From Phycisphaerae bacterium (GTDB lineage: Bacteria; Planctomycetota; Phycisphaerae; Phycisphaerales; SM1A02), in contig PAHO01000049.1 of the NCBI GenBank assembly GCA_002705085.1, forward strand, positions 6,160 to 70,159: DNA of 64,000 nt, read 5' to 3'. The position numbers were made by a program, and so were the translations under genes. Within the stretch, counting starts at the first letter, position 1; each line of letters begins with the position of its first letter. Shown here in pieces: positions 45,316 to 54,221 of this stretch. Below the pieces are notes generated by a model. It saw only the letters and a program-made list of their open reading frames with translations, was not told the DNA's origin and did not search any database.

Positions 45316-46997
45316 GAGCGACCCTCGGGAAGGCGGCGAAGCAAGCCAACGACCTGCTGGCTGGCATCTCCTGAACCACCACCAAAATCGGCACGATCAA
45401 GTGAAGCAAACGCCGATTGAATCTCGCTGGCCAAAGCAGAATCAATCTCCCGCAACACCGCGATTGGGTCAGAGGCGTGATTCGACCAAGCCGACAAATA
45501 AGCACGAGCAGCCTGGCCCATTTCCGCACGACCTTGAGCTTGGTGGAGGGCCCGAAGAAGTCGGTCAAGTTTTTGCTTCCGGCTCAACCCACGGCGAGGG
45601 AAAAGCAGCGGCGCCCAGCGGAGCACACCGGCCGTCAATACTCCCAAAACAATGCCACCGGCAACAGGCAGAACCGCAGCCGAAGGGACCGGGTTGATCT
45701 CAGCAAGACCCGGCCACGTTTCAGGCCCCACATCCACCGGGCGCTGGGGAGGGGCCGCGCCCACCACCGGCAAGTCTTCAATGTCCAATTGATTGACGGC
45801 GGACACTTGCACCGGAATCGCCTCAGCCACCGCGACCCCCCAGGTGCTGGCCTCCGGATCAAAAAAAGGCAAACGCAAACTGGGAAGTTCGACGGCACTT
45901 TCCGTGGGTCGAATGCTCCGACGGATAATTCGAACGTCAGCTTCAACTTTTCCTGGGGCGGGATCAGGCGAAAGTTGCCATCCGGAATCTTCCAAAGGCT
46001 GGTCAATTGGCGGATCTGGGAGACGTGCGAGATCTGCCATTCCATCGACATCTTCCATCCGCAAGGTCAATGTCACTGGTTCACCAACGTTGAGGTTCAC
46101 GCGGTCAAGCGACGTGGACAATTCAAAGCAGCCGACCGCGCCGACCCAATCTTCAGGCTGACCTTCTTGAGGCGGAGGGCGCACTTGAATCTGAAGCGGA
46201 CTCGTATCCACCCGTACGGGGCTACGCCGTCCTATCCGAATACTCGGACCGAAGACCGTATTGGTCCGGACCAACGAGATGGGATACGTGCCCACAATTC
46301 GAACCGGTTCTACGACCGCTTCACCTGCTGAACGGAACCGTTTGGACACCATCCAGCGAAACCCCTCCCACCCTTGCTGTTCACCACGACCAAGCGCAAA
46401 CTTTCCTCGACGTCGGTCTTGATCATCGACAATGTTGGAAAAGGGGCCCAATGCACTTCGCCCCCAATCGATCAACTGCACCAAATCCTGACTGCTGACA
46501 CGGGTTCCTAAATCTTCGTCCTGAAACGGCCGGAACAACACGGTCAGTTCCAAGTCAATCACCTGATCCACCCATGGGCTTGAGTTGGAACAGCGAAGTT
46601 CGACAAAGACATCTTCACTTGGCTTCAACTCCCGGACCACCACGGATTGGCTCTGGGCTTGGAGGTCAACCCCGGAACCCTTCACCACGAGTTCGGGAAG
46701 TTCGTAGATGCCTGCACGTTCAGCCACTACGGTCCAAGTGAATGTTCTTGTCCAAGCCGCAGAAGTTTTTCCGTTCACAATGCTGAGGTTGGATCCCGAT
46801 CGAATATCGGGACCATCCAAGACCTCCAAGCCCTCAACTTCGGGCGAAGAGACATCAAGATCGGGGGCATTCCGACCCTCCGCTTGAACACGAAGCTGAA
46901 CCGTGAACGGAATCCCTGCATCCGCAATTGATGGGGAAACCGTCCATTCAACATCGGCCAGAACCGACAAGATTGCAACAACCGGGGTCATCCACAT
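45312..46997 (-). CDS. batD: BatD-like protein
   Basis: 561 residues: a signal sequence, then repeated immunoglobulin-like beta domains (VEWTVSPSIADAGIPFTVQLRVQ, WTRTFTWTVVAERAGIYELPELVVKG, VNLNVGEPVTLTLRMEDVDG). A single membrane helix (~435-460) and a helical cytoplasmic tail (KQKLDRLLRALHQAQGRAEMGQAARAYLSAW) follow. This is typical BatD architecture. ATG at 46997 overlaps the previous stop by one base (TGATG). Confidence 0.85.
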   Translation of the reverse strand: MWMTPVVAILSVLADVEWTVSPSIADAGIPFTVQLRVQAEGRNAPDLDVSSPEVEGLEVLDGPDIRSGSNLSIVNGKTSAAWTRTFTWTVVAERAGIYELPELVVKGSGVDLQAQSQSVVVRELKPSEDVFVELRCSNSSPWVDQVIDLELTVLFRPFQDEDLGTRVSSQDLVQLIDWGRSALGPFSNIVDDQDRRRGKFALGRGEQQGWEGFRWMVSKRFRSAGEAVVEPVRIVGTYPISLVRTNTVFGPSIRIGRRSPVRVDTSPLQIQVRPPPQEGQPEDWVGAVGCFELSTSLDRVNLNVGEPVTLTLRMEDVDGMADLARLPDPPIDQPLEDSGWQLSPDPAPGKVEADVRIIRRSIRPTESAVELPSLRLPFFDPEASTWGVAVAEAIPVQVSAVNQLDIEDLPVVGAAPPQRPVDVGPETWPGLAEINPVPSAAVLPVAGGIVLGVLTAGVLRWAPLLFPRRGLSRKQKLDRLLRALHQAQGRAEMGQAARAYLSAWSNHASDPIAVLREIDSALASEIQSAFASLDRADFGGGSGDASQQVVGLLRRLPEGRS

Positions 46998-47746
46998 CAC
47001 CAGTCGCGCTCCACCAACCGTCGCCTTGATTGCCTCGCACTCAATTCATCTTGCCGTTCTTCGGACCGGTCACGAATCTCTTGCAACATCCGGCGTGCCT
47101 CTTCTTCCGTAAGAGATTCCACTGAACGATTGGGGGCTTCAGAACTTGACGTTTGGGTCGAGGATGAATCTTGGGACAAACCATCTTGATCTTGACCACC
47201 TGATTCGCCTTCTGAAGAATCGGATGCATCTTCGGACGACGAGCTATCGGCAGGATCGCCATCGGAAGGTTCGGGTTCATCTGGAGATGCATTCTGATCG
47301 TCACCTTCCCCTCCCGATGATTGCGGAGGGGGCGGAGGGACCCGGGAAGCGAATTGCGCTGCACGCTCGCCATTGCGACGCGCTGGCTCAAGTTCGGGGT
47401 CGTACTCCAAAGCTTGCGCATAGTTTGCCATGGCCGACGCAATCATTTCTTTGGCAAGAGTTGGATTCTGGGTGACCTGGGACATCGCAGCTTGATGTTG
47501 GGCCACGGCCACCGCATGGTGCGCTCGGGCGAGGTCGTCAGGATTCTCCAGCAACTCGACCGCATCGTTGAACGCAGACATGGCCTCTGCCAACTGGCCA
47601 GCATTCAACGCCAATTGGCCTTCGGTAAAGGCCAGTCGGCCATTGGCGGGATCTTCCGCTCGAAGTCCACGGACTCTTCCGAGTTCATCCGTCACGGGTG
47701 ATTCGGTGACTTGAATCAGCATCGCCAACACAAAAATTGCACGCAT
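46997..47746 (-). CDS. batC: BatC-like TPR protein
   Basis: 249 residues with a signal sequence (MRAIFVLAMLIQV). TPR helices follow (RLAFTEGQLALNAGQLAEAM, NYAQALEYDPELEPARRNGERA), then a Pro stretch and a long Ser/Asp/Glu-rich linker (~130-215). The end is a charged helix (LTEEEARRMLQEIRDRSEERQDEL). BatC-type TPR proteins have this TPR plus disordered tail. ATG at 47746 overlaps the batB stop (TGATG); a longer frame is not needed. Confidence 0.82.
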   Translation of the reverse strand: MRAIFVLAMLIQVTESPVTDELGRVRGLRAEDPANGRLAFTEGQLALNAGQLAEAMSAFNDAVELLENPDDLARAHHAVAVAQHQAAMSQVTQNPTLAKEMIASAMANYAQALEYDPELEPARRNGERAAQFASRVPPPPPQSSGGEGDDQNASPDEPEPSDGDPADSSSSEDASDSSEGESGGQDQDGLSQDSSSTQTSSSEAPNRSVESLTEEEARRMLQEIRDRSEERQDELSARQSRRRLVERDW

Positions 47747-48702
47747 CAAGCGATCCTCGGCCTTCCCACTGCGCCCAATCCAAGCAACAGCACTCCGGGA
47801 ACCGCAAACCATCGCCACTCGGGACGATCCATGGTGATGTGCTGAACCTCTCCAGATCCCCCGACCAAGGGCGCCAAACGTTGATGCCACAGTGCTTGTG
47901 CATCCACCACGGACGTCCCCAACGGAACGTGGATACCCCCGGTTGCCTGTGACAAGGCTTTCATCTCTTTGTCATTGCGAACAGACCACACTTCAGAATC
48001 ATCGTAAACCACCCAGCCACCTTCATTGTCAGGAATACGTGCCCCTCTTTCCGCATCACCCAATGTGATGGTGACCACCGGAACGCCAAGTCCTCGGGCC
48101 GCCTCAACCGGCCAAGAACCCATGTCATCACCATCACTGACCAGGAGGACCAAGCCATCGTCACGGTCATCAGTCAGGAAGGACGCTGCTTCTCGCAAAG
48201 CATCTCCGGGGAGCGAACCACCAACCGGCATGCGATCGGGGTCCACTTGCCGCAAAGCACGTCGGAACGCTCGTGGGTCTGCGGTCGGAGGACACTTGGG
48301 AACGGGTGATCCAGCAAAGGCAATCAAACCAAATCGATCACCGACGGCTGATTCCGCCAACTCACCCAGAATGGTTTTGGCCACTTCAAGACGATCGGGG
48401 GCCGCATCCTGACAACGCATCGAACGTGAAGCGTCCAAAAGGACCACCACATTCCGACCCCGAAACGGCAGTTCAATGGTCTCGCTGGACCAGCGCGGAT
48501 CCAAGACCGCAACGCCCACCAACAACGAACCAAGAAACGACAGGGTGGAACGACTCGAAGACGTGGATCCAAAAACCCCTGGCACCAAAGACCGTTGTTT
48601 CCGTCGCAACCGATGGTTCAAGATCAACACCATGGCCCCAACCCCAACCAATCCGGCAAAGATCGGCCACCAAGATGCATTGTGCCAAACCCACCCGTTC
48701 AT
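47746..48702 (-). CDS. batB: BatB-like VWA-domain membrane protein
   Basis: 318 residues. N-terminal and C-terminal membrane helices flank a von Willebrand A domain with MIDAS VVLLDASRSMRCQDAAP (DxSxS) and LVLLVSDGDDMGSWPVEAA. Next to batA and batC this is BatB. Its start overlaps the batA stop by 4 bases. It is presumed to be part of a membrane complex energised by the MoxR ATPase. Confidence 0.88.
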   Translation of the reverse strand: MNGWVWHNASWWPIFAGLVGVGAMVLILNHRLRRKQRSLVPGVFGSTSSSRSTLSFLGSLLVGVAVLDPRWSSETIELPFRGRNVVVLLDASRSMRCQDAAPDRLEVAKTILGELAESAVGDRFGLIAFAGSPVPKCPPTADPRAFRRALRQVDPDRMPVGGSLPGDALREAASFLTDDRDDGLVLLVSDGDDMGSWPVEAARGLGVPVVTITLGDAERGARIPDNEGGWVVYDDSEVWSVRNDKEMKALSQATGGIHVPLGTSVVDAQALWHQRLAPLVGGSGEVQHITMDRPEWRWFAVPGVLLLGLGAVGRPRIA

Positions 48703-49754
48703 GACGCCACCTCTGGCCAGAACAACGCGCCCGAGAGTCGAGCAAAAAGCCCAAGCATCAACCCGAATCCCAGCACCAGGGGACCATCGTCCCGGACCTC
48801 TTCCCAACGGGTCTCCTGATACTTGGTCCGCTCAAGCGCATCGATCTCAGCGTAAATGTCCACCAAAGAATTCTCATCGGTGGCTCGGAACGCTTGGCCC
48901 CCGGTTTGATCCGCGATGGCTTCCAAAGTCTCCATGTCCAGAGTCACGGGCCTGTTCACAATACGTTCGCGCCCCGTAAAAGGATCGGTCATTGGAATCG
49001 GAGCCGTGGCGGAAGCGGTTCCCGCACCGATGGTGTACACCCTGACGTCAAGGGCTCTGGCCAATTCAGCTGCTTCAAGGGGAGAAATCGCTCCCGCGTT
49101 GCTTTCCCCATCGGTCAACAGAATGATGATTCGATCACCAACGGTCTCATTGACATCTTGAGTTTCTAGGGCGTCCAAACGCTCCACGGCCAGACCAAGG
49201 GCATCACCAATTGCGGTAGCTCGCTCTGTTTCCAGCGGGGACACTTCCAACCCGGCAACCGCTTGAGCCAGATATTCATGATCAAAAGTTGGAGGTGCAA
49301 CTTCATCCGCATACGTACCGAATTGAACGATGGACAACAAGTCGCCACGACGCCCGGACATGGTTTCATCCCCTCGGATAAACCGGTCCACCACATCCTT
49401 GACCACATCCAGCCGCGTCCGTCGAACCACGGAGTCGGCCAGATCAAGAGCCAACATGGACCCAGATCGATCAACGCACAAAGTGATGGCCAATCCCTCT
49501 CCAGTGACCTCACGATGTTCGCGAACCCCGCGGGGACCAGCAAGTCCAATCAGAAGCAGCAGCAAAGCCAACCAGCCAAGAAGACGGGGAAACCATCGAG
49601 TTCGTTGTCGCCATGACCGGGGCAACCCCCCGGGGACCCCCGTCCAATGGATACTGGAACGATGGCGAGAAGCCCACCACGCCGAGGTGAGTGCGACCAA
49701 AAGACCAATGGGGATCCACCAGACGTGCAGACCATCGAAGAACTCTTGCCTCAC
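48699..49754 (-). CDS. batA: BatA-like VWA-domain membrane protein
   Basis: 351 residues. Two N-terminal membrane helices, the VWA domain with ITLCVDRSGSMLALDLA (MIDAS DxSxS), IIILLTDGESNAGAISPLEAA and VYTIGAGTASATAPIP, and a C-terminal helix. The GTG start at 49754 gives GTGA with the previous stop. It is the first of the two tandem VWA genes of the operon. Confidence 0.9.
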   Translation of the reverse strand: MRQEFFDGLHVWWIPIGLLVALTSAWWASRHRSSIHWTGVPGGLPRSWRQRTRWFPRLLGWLALLLLLIGLAGPRGVREHREVTGEGLAITLCVDRSGSMLALDLADSVVRRTRLDVVKDVVDRFIRGDETMSGRRGDLLSIVQFGTYADEVAPPTFDHEYLAQAVAGLEVSPLETERATAIGDALGLAVERLDALETQDVNETVGDRIIILLTDGESNAGAISPLEAAELARALDVRVYTIGAGTASATAPIPMTDPFTGRERIVNRPVTLDMETLEAIADQTGGQAFRATDENSLVDIYAEIDALERTKYQETRWEEVRDDGPLVLGFGLMLGLFARLSGALFWPEVAS

Positions 49755-50599
49755 ACCGACCCCTTTGACTCGGGAGCGGGCTCCGTCAGGTCGATGATTT
49801 TGCCGGCGGTCTCCACCACACCTCTGGCATAGGCCGGCATGGCGGCCCGGGCGAACTTGGCTCGATCAGAGGCACGGAGCAGTTGCTCAAGAGGTTCTCG
49901 GCTCGCCAGAGGCAAGAAGGGCAAGGCCTCAGCGAGAAACTCTGGAGTGGTGGAACGAGAGGCTGGGGCCTCCAACGCGTCCTCAAGATAAATGCGAATG
50001 ACATCGGAAAGTTCCGAGAGGAAAGCGATTGCTTCAACCTCATTCTTTGGTAAGTCTAAAGCCAATTCGGCCACTGCACTTCGCGCACGATCAGCAGGAG
50101 AAAGGGGATGGACCAATCCTGAACGGGAACGGCGTGCGCGCCAAATCAACCACATGATCAACAAGATGAAGACAACGACGAAGCCGAGCCAAGATTTGGA
50201 AGCCCATTGCGTCAATTGTTCGCCAATGGTGGGCGGCAATCCCACCACCCCTTCGATCGCGTCAAGACGATCATCTTCCGACAACGATGAACCAACATCC
50301 AATCTGATCTGTTCTGAACGTGCTTCAAAGGAAAGAACCAGCACTCCCGCGGTGAAGGTTCGAAGTACCAAATCGCCATTGTCAGATTTCGATCGTTCGA
50401 CCCCTTCAGGGAGCTGGACCGACCAGTCTTTGGCTTGTTCAGGAAGCCGCACAACGAAAGAGTCACCGACCTGTGGAGAAGCTGGAATGACCACCGCCTC
50501 GAGGCCTTCGGACCCCAAAGGAAGAACGGACGTCTCAGGAACTTCGGAGGCGCATCCAACAAACAAGATCGGCAAAATCAGGACCAAAACCAACCTCAC
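49751..50599 (-). CDS. Lipoprotein with DUF4381-like domain
   Basis: 282 residues. Lipoprotein signal MRLVLVLILPILFVGCASEV, a beta-rich periplasmic segment, one membrane helix (~140-160: WLGFVVVFILLIMWLIW) and a cytoplasmic helical domain (VEAIAFLSELSDVIRIYLEDAL). The latter matches the DUF4381-type protein that sits between DUF58 and BatA genes in many MoxR operons. A lipobox together with a downstream membrane helix is unusual. GTG start with a 4-base overlap. Confidence 0.78.
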   Translation of the reverse strand: MRLVLVLILPILFVGCASEVPETSVLPLGSEGLEAVVIPASPQVGDSFVVRLPEQAKDWSVQLPEGVERSKSDNGDLVLRTFTAGVLVLSFEARSEQIRLDVGSSLSEDDRLDAIEGVVGLPPTIGEQLTQWASKSWLGFVVVFILLIMWLIWRARRSRSGLVHPLSPADRARSAVAELALDLPKNEVEAIAFLSELSDVIRIYLEDALEAPASRSTTPEFLAEALPFLPLASREPLEQLLRASDRAKFARAAMPAYARGVVETAGKIIDLTEPAPESKGSV

Positions 50600-51483
50600 G
50601 CTGTGCCTCCACGAGCTCGACGTTGGTAATGACGGTCAATCGCCTCAATAGCATCTTGATCTGTTTGAAGAGGCAACAGGTCTCCGCCAATCGACCGGGC
50701 GGTCGCATGCAGTTCGCGCTGGCGGGCCAGAGCGGCAGATTCCCAAGCTTGGAATACACCTGGGGAAGACATGTCAACCAATTGCGAAGCCCCGGTCTCT
50801 GGGTCACCGACTCGAACCAATCCCACAGGAGGTGGTGTGAGCTCAGCCGGATCAACAATGGGAAGCAGCAACACTTCACAACGTCGACCGAGCCGCCGCA
50901 AGGCTTCCATCCAACCGTCGCATTGGAAATCTGAACAGATCGCCACGATGCCACCACCCGACATCACTCGGGTCGCTTCTTCAATCGGCGGGATCAAATC
51001 GGTGCCCTTGCCTTGACCTCGGCACCCCAAGGCGGCACGGGCCAAGCGAAGGAGGTGGCTGGGGCCACTTCGAAGCGGGATACGAGTTTGAACCTTGTGA
51101 TCAAAGGTCAACAACCCGGCTCGATCACCACCACGTGTCGCCGCGGCAGCCAAAGCAACGGCAGCATGTGCTCCGGTGCGAATTTTGGCATCAGCATTCC
51201 CTCCAAACGCCTGGCTGGCGCTGTCGTCGAGGAGAACCAGCAGACGAAGTTCCCGCTCTTCTTGGAACACTTTGACATGGGGATCACCGGCGCGGGCCGT
51301 GACGTTCCAATCAATAAAGCGCACTTCATCGCCCGGGATGTAAGGCCGAACTTCTTCGAAAGCCATACCGCGACCTCGATGCACGCTCCGCCACGCCCCG
51401 GCCAAGCCAGTGCGGGCAACGCGGCGGGCTCGCAGATCAAGTCGACGAACCCGGCGAATCAGTTCGGCGGTTTCTTGATTCAC
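50596..51483 (-). CDS. DUF58 domain protein of the MoxR operon
   Basis: 295 residues, no membrane helix. Seen: the DUF58 signature FEEVRPYIPGDEVRFIDWNVTARAGDPHVKVF and a degenerate VWA fold (LLVLLDDSASQAFGG). It regularly follows moxR and is thought to link the ATPase to the VWA proteins. GTG start overlapping the moxR stop by 4 bases. Confidence 0.9.
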   Translation of the reverse strand: MNQETAELIRRVRRLDLRARRVARTGLAGAWRSVHRGRGMAFEEVRPYIPGDEVRFIDWNVTARAGDPHVKVFQEERELRLLVLLDDSASQAFGGNADAKIRTGAHAAVALAAAATRGGDRAGLLTFDHKVQTRIPLRSGPSHLLRLARAALGCRGQGKGTDLIPPIEEATRVMSGGGIVAICSDFQCDGWMEALRRLGRRCEVLLLPIVDPAELTPPPVGLVRVGDPETGASQLVDMSSPGVFQAWESAALARQRELHATARSIGGDLLPLQTDQDAIEAIDRHYQRRARGGTA

Positions 51484-52487
51484 GGGACCGGGAGGTGTCC
51501 AAGCAGGCGTTCTAGGATGGCTTCCACGTCAAGTCCTTCCGCTTCAGCTTCAAAACTGGCGCGAATTCGGTGACGGAGGACTGCTGGTGCCATTGTTTTG
51601 AAATCTTGTGGCACGCAATACCCTCGACCATCCAAAAAAGCCATGGCTTGCGCTGCCGCAACCAAACCAAGGGTCGCGCGGGGCGAAGCCCCAATCTCAA
51701 TCAACGCATCCATCGGCAGACCAAATTGGCCCGGATGCCGCGTGGCTTGCACAATGCTGACGGCATAATCCCGAAGCCGAGGATCGCAATAAATCTGACG
51801 GGTAATCGAGCGAGCCTCCACCACCGCTTCAGGACGCAGCGAAGTTTGGCTGGCGGCAAAATGACCATCTTGGCTCATGGAACGATCCAAGATTTCACGC
51901 TCTTCCTCAACCGAAGGCGGTGACAACAAGATTTTCAGCAAAAATCGATCGGTTTGGGCCTCGGGAAGAGGGTAGGTGCCCTCTTGCTCGATCGGATTCT
52001 GAGTCGCCATCACCAAAAAGGGTTGGGGCAAAGGATGGGTTTCTGTGCCAATGGTGACTTGACGCTCCTGCATTGCTTCAAGGAGAGCGCTTTGCACTTT
52101 TGCCGGGGCACGGTTGATCTCGTCCGCCAGAACCAAATGCGCGAAGACCGGGCCCTTTCGCACGGCAAAGGTCTTCTCGGCGGGTTCGTACACCAAGGTG
52201 CCCACCACATCTGCGGGCAACAAATCCGGAGTGAACTGAATACGTTGGAAGGATGCATCAAAGCCTTGAGCAAGTGTGGAAACGGCCGTGGTCTTCGCCA
52301 AACCGGGCAGACCTTCAAGCAAGACATGGCCGTCAGCGAGCAGCGCCACCAGCAAGCCATCCAGCATCTCTTGCTGCCCCACGATCACCGAAGCCAAATG
52401 ATCCCGCAGGCAGATAAAGGCTGGTGCCACACGTTGGATCTCCGCGGACAGTTGTTCAATCTCGGCCGAAGTCATGGTGCTTGACAT
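51480..52487 (-). CDS. moxR: MoxR-family AAA+ ATPase
   Basis: 335 residues. Walker A LLEGLPGLAKTTAVSTLAQG, Walker B LVLADEINRAPAKVQSALLEAM, sensor VMATQNPIEQEGTYPLPEAQTDRF, all diagnostic of MoxR chaperone ATPases. The ATG at 52487 has GGAGG 5 bases upstream; longer in-frame starts run into the divergent methyltransferase gene. First gene of the nine-gene operon ending in mnmC. Confidence 0.93.
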   Translation of the reverse strand: MSSTMTSAEIEQLSAEIQRVAPAFICLRDHLASVIVGQQEMLDGLLVALLADGHVLLEGLPGLAKTTAVSTLAQGFDASFQRIQFTPDLLPADVVGTLVYEPAEKTFAVRKGPVFAHLVLADEINRAPAKVQSALLEAMQERQVTIGTETHPLPQPFLVMATQNPIEQEGTYPLPEAQTDRFLLKILLSPPSVEEEREILDRSMSQDGHFAASQTSLRPEAVVEARSITRQIYCDPRLRDYAVSIVQATRHPGQFGLPMDALIEIGASPRATLGLVAAAQAMAFLDGRGYCVPQDFKTMAPAVLRHRIRASFEAEAEGLDVEAILERLLGHLPVP

Positions 52488-52544
52488 GGCATCCTCCAAA
52501 TCATCATTCTCCCATGAAACCACCACTTGAGGCAAACTACGCCT

Positions 52545-53720
52545 ATGGACGACTCGGGTTCGCCGAACGATTTCGATTCTTGGCAAGCCGTGGCGGCATC
52601 CGGGGCTTTGTTGGAACGGGTCGAAGCTGAGCAAAATCGAACTCCAGCCGTCTTGGAACGCTGGCGGAGTGAGTTCGGTGCCGAATCGGTCCGGATTGCT
52701 CTGGAGCTCTGCGAGGCCCGAAGAAGGCTGATCCTCAAGTGGCCCGAGGCCTCGGGTTGGATCGCCGATCGGTCGGGCGCGGAGCAAGCCTCATCGAAGG
52801 CCGCCGCACTGCACAAGGCCAACCAACTCCAACTGTGTGAGGTGACCCATGTGACCGACTTGATGTGCGGAATTGGTGGAGACACCGCTGCCTTTCGCAA
52901 AGCCCAATTTGAAGTCCGGGCGATCGACCGTGATCCATTTCGTGCTCAATGTGCGGCCCACAATGCCAACTGTCCCTCCACCATCCAAGACATCCGCGAG
53001 TACGTCGATGACGGATCCTTTGTGCATTTGGACCCTCCCCGTCGTGATTCATCCGGCAAACGGCGCCACCATTGGAATGAACTGCTTCCTTGCCCCGTCG
53101 TACTTCGCGAACTCCAAACCAACATTTCACGCGGGATGTACAAACTCGCACCTGGGACCAATCCCAATGAACCTGATTTGTCGCAATGCCGTTTGGAATG
53201 GCTGTCCGAACGTGGACGCTTAACGCAATGTCTTGCTTGGTGGGGAGAGACGCCGACCGATGAGCGTTCCGTGGTTCGACTTGACGATGGGTGGACCTTC
53301 CGCGGGGTTCCGACCCCCGAGTTGAACCATCGTGGCGAATTTGGTTCTTACTTGATCCGCGCCGATCCCCTTCTGGAGCGTTCCGAATTGCAATGGACAT
53401 ACGCTCGGTCGCTTGCTTCAATGGAAGGCGTTTGCCCTGGCCTCGGCCTTCTCACCGCGGACACACTTCCCAAGGGAAGCGGACTTGATGTGTGGGAGAT
53501 CGAAGAAGTTCTGCCTTGGCGGGACAAAAAATTAAAAGCGGCCATCCGCACTCGTGAGGGTGGAGAAGTGATTGTCCACACGCGGGGTCGAGCCGTCGAT
53601 CCCGATCAGGCCGCATTGACACTTCGAGCAGAAGGCAAGAACCAAATTCATCTTTGGTGCATCCGGGTTGGAACGCGCCGAGTGGGCATCTTTGTCAGGC
53701 GACCAACTTCACATTCGTGA
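52545..53720 (+). CDS. Class I SAM methyltransferase with THUMP-like C-terminal domain
   Basis: 391 residues. A helical N-terminal part is followed by VTHVTDLMCGIGGDTAAFRKA (SAM motif I), EVRAIDRDPFRAQCAAHNA and VHLDPPRRDSSGKRRHHW, with DPPR as catalytic-type motif. The C-terminal domain (KGSGLDVWEIEEVLPWRDKKLKAAI) matches the THUMP-like methyltransferase group found in actinobacteria and planctomycetes. RNA is the likely substrate, by inference. The ATG at 52545 has GAGG 12 bases upstream. The 3' end overlaps the convergent Nudix gene by 26 bases. Confidence 0.8.
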   Translation: MDDSGSPNDFDSWQAVAASGALLERVEAEQNRTPAVLERWRSEFGAESVRIALELCEARRRLILKWPEASGWIADRSGAEQASSKAAALHKANQLQLCEVTHVTDLMCGIGGDTAAFRKAQFEVRAIDRDPFRAQCAAHNANCPSTIQDIREYVDDGSFVHLDPPRRDSSGKRRHHWNELLPCPVVLRELQTNISRGMYKLAPGTNPNEPDLSQCRLEWLSERGRLTQCLAWWGETPTDERSVVRLDDGWTFRGVPTPELNHRGEFGSYLIRADPLLERSELQWTYARSLASMEGVCPGLGLLTADTLPKGSGLDVWEIEEVLPWRDKKLKAAIRTREGGEVIVHTRGRAVDPDQAALTLRAEGKNQIHLWCIRVGTRRVGIFVRRPTSHS

Positions 53721-54171
53721 CGGGGTCAAATGCCTCAAGGACTTGCTGAAGCCCCGAGAACCGATCGAGTTCCCGAATCGCGTCCTCGATGGAGAACCAG
53801 GCCCGGCGTCGACGTTGGGCCTCCGGCCAGTCGCTCGCCAACCCCTGGGCTTCCACCGAATACAACTGCACCAGTTGGTCACGTCCTCGTTTGATGTACC
53901 GCATCTGTCCAACTTGTTGGATTCTCGGCTTTGCTTCAACGCCAGCTTCTTCCCAAGCTTCTCGCAAGGCGGCGTCTGTTGAGCTTTCACCACGCTCGAT
54001 GCCGCCTTTGGGAATGCCCCAACCCCGTCCACTGGAACGTTCGACCAAGAGGACCTGAAGGCCCAGAGAGGTCGCCTGCCAGACAATGGCCCCGGCTTGG
54101 TGTCTTGGACACTTGCCCACTGGGACATCCGGGAGCAACGCTGGACAGGCAGAAGATTCAATGTGAAACAT
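53695..54171 (-). CDS. Nudix hydrolase
   Basis: 158 residues. The Nudix box is GIERGESSTDAALREAWEEAG, preceded by HQAGAIVWQA and GRGWGIPKGG, consistent with a diadenosine-polyphosphate or nucleoside-diphosphate-X hydrolase. The ATG at 54171 has GGAGG 6 bases upstream and is preferred over the in-frame TTG two codons earlier. Substrate not determined. Confidence 0.88.
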   Translation of the reverse strand: MFHIESSACPALLPDVPVGKCPRHQAGAIVWQATSLGLQVLLVERSSGRGWGIPKGGIERGESSTDAALREAWEEAGVEAKPRIQQVGQMRYIKRGRDQLVQLYSVEAQGLASDWPEAQRRRRAWFSIEDAIRELDRFSGLQQVLEAFDPVTNVKLVA

Positions 54172-54221
54172 GCTCAACCTCCAGCGGGTGAAGAGAGCAT
54201 CGGCTCAATCGGTCTCGACCA

